Below, one piece after another: positions 1 to 4,325 of a stretch of DNA of 5,520 nt. Position 1 is the stretch's first letter. Every line of letters begins with the position of its first letter. The stretch is from NCBI GenBank assembly GCA_029260155.1, contig JAJDDU010000202.1, forward strand, positions 1 through 5,520, given 5' to 3'. Source of the DNA: Phycisphaerae bacterium. GTDB taxonomy: Bacteria; Planctomycetota; Phycisphaerae; UBA1845. A program made the position numbers and the translations under genes. The notes under the pieces were generated by a model that did not search any database, was not told where the DNA came from, and saw only the letters and a program-made list of their open reading frames with translations.

Positions 1-1
1 T

Positions 2-454
2 CCGCTTCATCATGCTGAAAGCTCTGCCCGGAAATTCGGCGGGGTGCCGTCTGACTATCAGTCCATACATGATTGGTTTGACGCCTCGAAAGAGCACCTC
101 GCGCTCTTCACGCACCGAGCCATGCGCCACCATGCTCAAGGCCTGTTCGAGGCCGAACGTGTCTTCGGCCTGACCCTGACCAATAGCGCAGGTCGGGACA
201 TTCCCGTGCGCTGGATCGGCGAGCAGCACGTCCGCGAAGACTGCCAGGGCCGCATTCCGAGTATGGCGGACTGGCTGCGACGGATCCAGCCCGAGCCATG
301 GATGGCCAATGGCCATATCGACCGACATGTCGGCTCCGAGCCCTGCGGCGACCCAAGGGTTGCCTGGGCCTCCGAGGTCGCAGCCGGTAGAACGGTTCTT
401 GGCCTGAAGGATTGGATGGCGGCGCGCGCGACGCAAGCCACGCAAAGCGCCTGA
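2..454 (+). CDS. DUF6915 family protein, 5' end cut off by window edge
   Basis: The frame is open from base 2 to a TGA at 452-454, giving 150 visible residues. A GTG at 44 could serve as a start. However, the 14 codons before it read PLHHAESSARKFGG, the usual amino-terminal signature of DUF6915 proteins as I remember them, so the true start probably lies one to three codons before the window. Numbering from base 2, the family core follows: SDYQSIHDWFDASK, then HRAMRHHAQGLFEAE with paired histidines, then the conserved IGEQHVREDCQGRIPS segment and PEPWM near residue 95. No signal peptide or membrane segment is visible, so it is probably cytoplasmic. The function of the family is unknown; the clustered histidines could bind a metal, which is inference. 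After PEPWM there is a tail of about 50 residues, which seems longer than in the members I remember. The next gene begins 100 bases downstream on the same strand. Confidence 0.8.
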   Translation, partial: PLHHAESSARKFGGVPSDYQSIHDWFDASKEHLALFTHRAMRHHAQGLFEAERVFGLTLTNSAGRDIPVRWIGEQHVREDCQGRIPSMADWLRRIQPEPWMANGHIDRHVGSEPCGDPRVAWASEVAAGRTVLGLKDWMAARATQATQSA

Positions 455-486
455 CAGCTCCCGGCTCTTTGTCAAACGAATGCTGC

Positions 487-521
487 ACGGAAGCCCGGTT
501 GGAAGATCGGGCTTCTTGCGT
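487..521 (+). terminator. Stem-loop with GGAA tetraloop between DUF6915 and the 100-residue gene
   Basis: Bases 490-500 (GAAGCCCGGTT) pair with 505-515 (GATCGGGCTTC) in an 11-pair stem that includes two G-U pairs. It is closed by GGAA at 501-504, a GNRA-type tetraloop. ACG at 487-489 can also pair with CGT at 519-521 across a three-base bulge. The hairpin begins 35 bases after the DUF6915 stop and ends 33 bases before the next start codon. The sequence after the stem (TTGCGTCGTTT) has T residues but no clean T tract, so it may be a weak terminator for DUF6915. It could equally be a structured leader or processing site for the next gene. The structure itself is well supported; its role is inferred. 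Confidence 0.5.
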
Positions 522-542
522 CGTTTCCCCACCATTCTTTTT

Positions 543-550
543 GAGGAGGA
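543..550 (+). promoter_or_regulatory. Strong ribosome binding site deciding the 555 start
   Basis: GAGGAGGA is nearly a full complement of the 16S rRNA 3' end and lies four bases before the ATG at 555. It fixes this start over the upstream in-frame codons. It also suggests efficient translation compared with the weaker sites of the other genes in the window. Confidence 0.8.
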
Positions 551-554
551 TCGC

Positions 555-857
555 ATGACACTCGATGAAATCAAGGCGGCCGTCGATGCCGGCCAGACCG
601 TGCATTGGGCCAATACCGGCTACGTTGTGCACAAAGACCGGCTCGGCCAGTACCTCATCACCTATCTGCCGAATGGTAGCTGCATCGGTCTGACCGACCG
701 GGAAGGGCACCGGTTGAACGGAAAAGAGACGGATTTCTTCATCGCGCGGTCGGAGGACAGCGCGGAAAATCCGGGCAGCCAATCAAGACCAGACGGGCAG
801 GGGAGGGGCGTAGCACGCGGAGGCGCGGGGGCATTCCCACTCGGACGGCAGCTCTGA
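555..857 (+). CDS. Conserved hypothetical protein, 100 residues
   Basis: I chose the ATG at 555 because GAGGAGGA at 543-550 sits at ideal spacing before it. The frame is open further upstream to 480, but that part crosses the hairpin at 487-521 and lacks such a site. The protein begins MTLDEIKAAVDAGQTVHWAN, a short helix followed by a small beta-rich segment (GYVVHKDRLGQYLITYLPNG, then IGLTDREGHRLNG) ending at DFFIA near residue 64. It resembles short hypothetical proteins I remember from Rhodobacterales accessory regions, but I know no function or domain name for it. Residues 66-100 are rich in Gly, Arg, Ser and Gln and look unlike a folded extension. No signal peptide or membrane helix is seen. 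It lies between the DUF6915 gene and the DUF736 gene, with gaps of 100 and 124 bases, and may be co-transcribed with both. Confidence 0.7.
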   Translation: MTLDEIKAAVDAGQTVHWANTGYVVHKDRLGQYLITYLPNGSCIGLTDREGHRLNGKETDFFIARSEDSAENPGSQSRPDGQGRGVARGGAGAFPLGRQL

Positions 858-870
858 CCCGTGGGCGGGG

Positions 871-974
871 CTGAAAGGAAAGCAGGCTTTCTGGTTTGTG
901 ATCCCAGGAGGGGTCGAGAAAGCAATCCCGGATGCGCTGGCAAGGACGTCAGGCACTGGCCAATCTGAAAGGAA
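871..974 (+). repeat. Direct repeat CTGAAAGGAA (871-880 and 965-974)
   Basis: The ten bases CTGAAAGGAA occur identically at 871-880 and 965-974. The second copy contains the ribosome binding site for the gene at 982 (GAAAGGAA, seven bases before the ATG). The first copy has no start codon at useful distance. The repeats may be chance purine-rich matches or the trace of a duplicated translation-initiation region. Confidence 0.45.
876..923 (+). promoter_or_regulatory. Possible structured 5' leader with competing hairpins upstream of the DUF736 gene
   Basis: GCTTTC at 886-891 is complementary both to GAAAGC at 878-883 and to GAAAGC at 918-923, so two mutually exclusive pairings are possible. 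The downstream pairing extends to seven pairs (886-892 with 917-923). It would enclose a second hairpin in which GATCCC (900-905) pairs with GGGGTC (910-915) around an AGGA loop. AGGAGG at 906-911, a strong Shine-Dalgarno-like hexamer, sits in the loop and stem of that inner hairpin and has no start codon at proper spacing after it. The pairings are read directly from the sequence. That they control expression of the gene at 982 is only inferred. No known riboswitch was recognised. Confidence 0.3.
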
Positions 975-981
975 CCATCCC

Positions 982-1710
982 ATGTTCGCAGGAACCCTCA
1001 CCCGCAATGTCGAGACCGCAGCCGCTCAGTACACCGGCATGATCCACTCGACGCGCTTTGACATCGCCATCCAGTTGGAGGCGCGGGCCAAGATGTCCGA
1101 ACGCAGCCCGGATTTTGACGTGACGGCAGTCAACAAATCCGGTCGCAAGGTGCGCATCGGCACGGCCTGGAACGAGACCGGCAACACCAGCGGCAACCCC
1201 TACATCTCGATGCAGATCGATGTCGGCCTCGGCCCGTTCCGGGTCAACGCGGTGCAGACGAAAGAGGCGCGCGCGGCCCAAAGCGGCGAATTCGAGATCA
1301 TCCCGCTGGTCTCGAACGGCCTCATGAAATCTGGCTCGATCTCGGGCGAGTTGACCGCCATGGACGCCGACAACGCCTTCACCGGCTACATCGCCAACAT
1401 GATGTTCGATCTGGAGTTCATGCTGATCGAGAACAGCTACAAATCCGAGGAGACCCACCCCGATTACCGGATCGAGGTCAGCTCGCCCCGGGGCACCCCG
1501 ATCCGCGTCGGCTCCGCCTGGATGGCGAAGAGCAGCCGCACGGGCAATGACTACCTGTCGCTGCTGATCAACACGCCCGATGGCGACCTGCGCGTCAACG
1601 CCGTGCAGAACGAAGAGCAGCGCGGCGGGCAGACCTTCTCGATCATCCCGTTCATCGACAGCGGTGAGCAACCGCAGGATGCAGGCGCGGGGCTGTCGCT
1701 GGTCGCATGA
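982..1710 (+). CDS. Tandem DUF736 domain protein, 242 residues
   Basis: The ATG at 982 follows GAAAGGAA at 967-974. A GTG at 898 in the same frame is rejected because it adds a segment unlike the family and lies in the leader. DUF736 is a small beta-rich family of unknown function, normally about 100 residues, common on alphaproteobacterial plasmids and conjugative elements. This protein carries two copies. Copy 1 (about residues 1-110) has SPDFDV (42-47), VRIGTAW (57-63), GNPYIS (71-76), FRVNAV (86-91) and EIIPL (105-109). Copy 2 (about 116-226) has HPDYRIEV (159-166), IRVGSAW (174-180), GNDYLS (188-193), LRVNAV (203-208) and IIPF (221-224). The copies are clearly diverged, so the duplication is not recent. 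A short tail rich in Gly, Ala and Gln follows. No signal peptide is seen, so it is probably cytoplasmic. It is the last gene before the terminator at 1741. Confidence 0.85.
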   Translation: MFAGTLTRNVETAAAQYTGMIHSTRFDIAIQLEARAKMSERSPDFDVTAVNKSGRKVRIGTAWNETGNTSGNPYISMQIDVGLGPFRVNAVQTKEARAAQSGEFEIIPLVSNGLMKSGSISGELTAMDADNAFTGYIANMMFDLEFMLIENSYKSEETHPDYRIEVSSPRGTPIRVGSAWMAKSSRTGNDYLSLLINTPDGDLRVNAVQNEEQRGGQTFSIIPFIDSGEQPQDAGAGLSLVA

Positions 1711-1740
1711 TCAACGCGCGAGATTAGACGATCCGCACCG

Positions 1741-1774
1741 AAAGGGGAGCCGTGGGATCACGGTTCCCCTTTTT
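1741..1774 (+). terminator. Intrinsic transcription terminator
   Basis: Bases 1741-1754 (AAAGGGGAGCCGTG) pair with 1759-1772 (CACGGTTCCCCTTT) over 14 positions with a single G-U pair. The loop is four bases (GGAT), and a run of five T residues lies at 1770-1774. It begins 30 bases after the stop of the DUF736 gene and should end the transcript of the first gene block. The mirror A-run on the left is short (three A), so termination from the opposite direction is less likely. Confidence 0.88.
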
Positions 1775-1806
1775 CCATGTCCGTTTGCGTGAAGAAGCCC
1801 ACCCGC

Positions 1807-1837
1807 TTGCGATCTGGTGCAAATGCGACACAATAAT
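1807..1837 (+). promoter_or_regulatory. Possible promoter for the 1866 gene
   Basis: TTGCGA at 1807-1812 resembles a -35 box and AATAAT at 1832-1837 matches five of six positions of a -10 box. The spacer is 19 bases, which is longer than ideal. The match lies inside the most AT-rich patch of the surrounding sequence (about 1821-1848), just after the terminator and before the proposed GTG start. It is a weak prediction supported mainly by position and composition. Confidence 0.3.
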
Positions 1838-1865
1838 AAATTTTCGCAATATCGAGGGCGGGCGC

Positions 1866-2402
1866 GTGGCGGCTAGATCAGGGACGGTTCTATGGTTTGA
1901 CAACTTTGATGTTGAGGCAGAGGTTGCAGATCTCCTCGCCCATATCGAGCGCTGCACCGGATTTGCGCTACCCGCCCGACAGCGCGCCGTCATCATGTCC
2001 CATGCGACGGCGAAGCTCGACAAGAACCGGCAGGCGTATCTGGAGGCCAAGGCAGCAGGAAAGTCGGTGTCCACCTCGCGGCGTGCGTATCTGACCGACC
2101 TGCAGGAAACGATCTTCATGGCGATCCCGGAGGAGAACCTCGCGCTGATGCCGCTGAGCGAGCAGGTCCTCAACGACCCGTCATTTTACGCGGACGCCAT
2201 GCATCGTGCCGCCGCGATCAGTGAGGATGAGCTTTTCATGGCGCTGTCCTCTTCGCTGAAAGACATGACGGTCCAAGACGCCCGCGCGTTCGTCTCGAAG
2301 CTTTGGCACAACACGATCGATGACAATGCCCGAAAATACGCCGAAGCCCTGAAGCGCCCCGAGCGTGAAATCATGCCCCTGCGGCCTGGCAACACCGTGT
2401 AA
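1866..2402 (+). CDS. Hypothetical protein of unrecognised family, 178 residues
   Basis: I do not recognise this protein. The frame is open back to a GTG at 1752, but that codon lies inside the terminator stem. I prefer the GTG at 1866, which has GAGGG at 1854-1858 seven bases upstream. The next in-frame ATG is at 1995 (residue 44). The sequence is soluble and largely helical by eye: VLWFDNFDVEAEVADLLAHI at the start, a basic segment around residues 46-75 (ATAKLDKNR, AAGKSVSTSRRAY), then acidic and hydrophobic helices (ISEDELFMALSSSLKDM, 118-134) and a basic tail ending NTV. No signal peptide, membrane segment, obvious catalytic motif or zinc-binding cysteines are seen; there is a single cysteine (C30). 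Codon use looks like that of its neighbours, supporting a real gene. It is flanked by a terminator upstream and a long gap downstream, so it is probably its own transcription unit. Confidence 0.65.
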   Translation: MAARSGTVLWFDNFDVEAEVADLLAHIERCTGFALPARQRAVIMSHATAKLDKNRQAYLEAKAAGKSVSTSRRAYLTDLQETIFMAIPEENLALMPLSEQVLNDPSFYADAMHRAAAISEDELFMALSSSLKDMTVQDARAFVSKLWHNTIDDNARKYAEALKRPEREIMPLRPGNTV

Positions 2403-2700
2403 GATCACGACAAACCGGCTTCCGGTAGTGGTATTCCGTGAGTTGGTTCACCTGCCGGGCGGATGGGGTCAAAATCGCAAGTCAACGTAGATTTGCAGGC
2501 GGCAGCCATGGGCAGGAGGTGTGCTTTGCGGAATCGGGAGTCATCGTCCGCAGTCAGAACTTGGATGACCCATTACTGCCGGTCGCTTACCTCCGGTTAT
2601 GTTGTAGCGCAGCTTCAAAAGACCGGCCATTCGCGGCATGTGCGAGGTCGTCAACCATTTGAAGGTCAGTCATGCAGGACATTGGTTCATGTCGCAATGC

Positions 2701-2712
2701 TTGGTCGACCAA
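2701..2712. promoter_or_regulatory. Perfect 12-base palindrome, candidate operator
   Basis: TTGGTCGACCAA is a perfect palindrome. It sits 72 bases before the DUF6880 start codon and just upstream of the weak promoter-like pair at 2724/2748, a position suited to a dimeric regulator. No regulator gene is present in the window. Whether it is bound by anything is unknown. Confidence 0.35.
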
Positions 2713-2757
2713 ACACCCAATACTTGCACCCACGATCTGACAAAGGCACTTATTGAG

Positions 2758-2768
2758 GGAACAGTTCC
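2758..2768. repeat. Inverted repeat GGAAC-A-GTTCC before the DUF6880 start
   Basis: Five bases on each side of a central A form a perfect inverted repeat ending 16 bases before the ATG at 2785. The one-base spacer is too short for an RNA hairpin loop, so if it means anything it would be a DNA binding site. It could be chance. Confidence 0.25.
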
Positions 2769-2784
2769 TAACCGAGACCTGCCC

Positions 2785-4263
2785 ATGGCCCGCAAATCTG
2801 CCCTCACCACTGCCAAGCTGAAAGATCTCGGCACCGACAAGCTCGCGCAGCTGGTGCTGGACGAGGCAGAGCGTAACGCGGGGTTCCGGCGGCAGGTCAA
2901 AGCGGCGCTGGCCGGGAAATCCGGCCCTGAGGCCATTGCCAAGCTGATCGACCGGCGGCTGTCCGGGCTGTTGCGGGCAAAGAGTTTCATCGAATGGGAC
3001 AAGGCCCGCGCCTTTGCCGAGTATCTGCGCAGCCTGACCGATACGATCACGTCTGAGCTTGGCCCTGCCGCCCCGGCTTTGGCCATAGACCGGCTGCTGC
3101 GCTTCATCGCCACCCATGAACAGGTGTTCGAACGCGTCGACGATTCTTCCGGCCGCGTCCAGGACGTCTATTATCAGGCGATCTCCGCGACCGGCGAATT
3201 GGCCCGCGGCCTGCCCGTGCCTGAGGCCGACGCGCTCCCCGAGAAGATCATGACTGCCCTTGGCGAAAGCATGCATGGCTATCTCGCTGACGTGACCGAG
3301 GCTGTGGCAGCGCATCTGCCGCAAGACAGCTTGGCGCGATGGGACGGCGAACTGAAAGACGCCATATCCGAACGGCAAGCCGAAGAAGCGGCGCGCAAAT
3401 CGGATGGCTGGTTCTACTCCATGACTTCGCAATGGGCTGCGATGCGTCAGATCCTCGCCTCGGCGCGGGGGGATCTCGATCTGCTCATCGCGCTGGAACT
3501 CAAGAAGAAGCCGCATATGCAGGATACGCTTGGGATCGCTGCACAACTTCTGGATATCGGTCGCAGCGCCGAGGCGCTGGAGTGGGTGCGCAAGCCCGGG
3601 CGGCGTACCTTTGGCGAAGCTGATGATGGCCTGTCGCCAGAACGGGTCAGTCTGGAGGCGCGCATCTTGGACGCCACCGGCGACAGGTCGGCCGCACAGG
3701 CCCTGCGATGGCGCTGTTTCGAGGCGCGTCTGTCCGCCGACATCCTGCGGGAGTATTTGAAACAGCTGCCGGACTTCGAGGATATAGAGGCCGAAGACCG
3801 CGCTCATGCCTGTGCGTTGGAAAAGTCAGAACCCGAAGTGGCACTGCAATTCTTCCTGGACTGGCCACGACTTGATTTGGCGGCAAAACTGATCACGACG
3901 CACCCACACCGATGGGATGGAGGTGACTGGCACATCCTTCCTAAAGTTGCGGGCCTTCTGGAACACGATCATCCGCTGGCGGCGACGATCCTCTACAGAG
4001 CCCTTCTGGACAACATCCTCGACCGCGCACGCTCCAAGGCCTATGGGCACGGGGCAAAATACCTCGGGAAACTCGACCTGCTGGCGGGCGAAGCGGACCA
4101 AATCCACCCAAGCGGAATGGTCAACCACGCAACCTATCTTGCCAAGCTCAAAGCAGCACATCCCCGCAAATCAGGATTCTGGGCACGTGTCGGAGACGGT
4201 GACCCGAAAGCACCAAAAGCAAGTGGGGCCCTTCACCCTGTGTGGATCGAAGATGATGGGTAA
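2785..4263 (+). CDS. DUF6880 family protein, 492 residues
   Basis: The frame is open from 2638, but the ATG at 2785 is chosen because MARKSALTTAKLKDLGTDKL matches the usual beginning of DUF6880 proteins as I remember them. The 49 extra upstream codons look non-coding. The ribosome binding site is poor (only GAGA at 2774-2777). The protein appears almost entirely helical, like a helical-repeat scaffold. Landmarks are the amino-terminal LAQLVLDEAE segment, ERVDDSSGRVQDVY (116-129), a middle region with repeat-like helices (for example LGIAAQLLDIGRSAEALEWV), and the carboxy-terminal HPRKSGFW (459-466), a motif shared with the ends of some SWIM zinc-finger proteins. A 26-residue tail with several Lys, Ala and Asp residues follows. 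No cleavable signal or membrane helix is seen. Function is unknown; a protein-interaction role is inference. Its length fits the family, so it is probably intact despite the insertion sequence immediately downstream. Confidence 0.82.
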   Translation: MARKSALTTAKLKDLGTDKLAQLVLDEAERNAGFRRQVKAALAGKSGPEAIAKLIDRRLSGLLRAKSFIEWDKARAFAEYLRSLTDTITSELGPAAPALAIDRLLRFIATHEQVFERVDDSSGRVQDVYYQAISATGELARGLPVPEADALPEKIMTALGESMHGYLADVTEAVAAHLPQDSLARWDGELKDAISERQAEEAARKSDGWFYSMTSQWAAMRQILASARGDLDLLIALELKKKPHMQDTLGIAAQLLDIGRSAEALEWVRKPGRRTFGEADDGLSPERVSLEARILDATGDRSAAQALRWRCFEARLSADILREYLKQLPDFEDIEAEDRAHACALEKSEPEVALQFFLDWPRLDLAAKLITTHPHRWDGGDWHILPKVAGLLEHDHPLAATILYRALLDNILDRARSKAYGHGAKYLGKLDLLAGEADQIHPSGMVNHATYLAKLKAAHPRKSGFWARVGDGDPKAPKASGALHPVWIEDDG

Positions 4264-4270
4264 CGGCCGA

Positions 4271-4290
4271 GGCTGTGTGGAAACTCCAAC
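4271..4290 (+). repeat. Probable left terminal inverted repeat of the IS1182 element
   Basis: The GGCTGTGTGGAAACTC motif and the following bases lie 55 bases before the transposase start, a normal leader distance for such an element. It could not be paired with its partner because the right end is not in the window. The exact boundaries are estimates. Confidence 0.45.
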
Positions 4291-4296
4291 ATGTTG
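4287..4296. promoter_or_regulatory. 10-base palindrome in the insertion-sequence leader
   Basis: CAACATGTTG is a perfect palindrome between the presumed left end and the transposase start. It could be a transposase binding site or an operator, or simply overlap a promoter element. There is no direct evidence of function. Confidence 0.25.
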
Positions 4297-4325
4297 TATG
4301 CTTCCTGAGGGATGGGAGTGCATGT

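Larger units (their letters stand above)
2403..2784. other. 382-base gap without a convincing gene
   Basis: Short open frames cross this stretch on the + strand (from 2438 and from 2463) but have low-complexity, family-less translations and no good ribosome binding site. I judge them non-coding. Base composition is less GC-biased and lacks the third-position pattern of the flanking genes. It may be a decayed gene, but I cannot name the source. A small inverted repeat, ACCGG-CTT-CCGGT, lies at 2414-2426 just after the 1866 gene; with no T tract it would be at best a weak terminator. Other palindromes near the right end are listed separately. A weak promoter-like pair is TTGCAC (2724-2729) with ACTTAT (2748-2753), spacer 18. 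Confidence 0.5.

Noticed and set aside
108..782. 224-codon open frame on the - strand
   Set aside because: It runs antisense across both the DUF6915 gene and the 100-residue gene, has an Arg/Pro/Ser-rich unstructured translation and no family match. It is a mirror frame caused by high GC at third positions.
932..1042. 36-codon overlapping frame at the start of the DUF736 gene as a possible leader peptide
   Set aside because: The only strong ribosome-binding-like hexamer (906-911) is about 20 bases upstream, too far without special folding, and the peptide has no striking composition. It is kept only as a note within the leader finding.
949..1671. 240-codon open frame on the - strand
   Set aside because: It is entirely antisense to the well-supported DUF736 protein, with a translation dominated by Ala, Gly, Asp, Arg, Val and His, typical of mirror frames in GC-rich DNA.
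1777..1836. 19-codon frame from the ATG at 1777
   Set aside because: It begins directly after the terminator, has no ribosome binding site and no recognisable sequence.
2414..2426. ACCGG-CTT-CCGGT as a terminator for the 178-residue gene
   Set aside because: The five-pair stem with no following T tract is too weak to call as an intrinsic terminator.
2438..2756. Two overlapping short + strand frames in the gap (from 2438 and 2463)
   Set aside because: Neither has a good ribosome binding site, coding-like third positions or a recognisable family, and their translations are rich in Cys, Arg and Ser.
2587..3807. 406-codon open frame on the - strand
   Set aside because: It overlaps the gap and the DUF6880 gene in antisense and has no recognisable domain. 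The + strand gene has family-level signatures at both ends.
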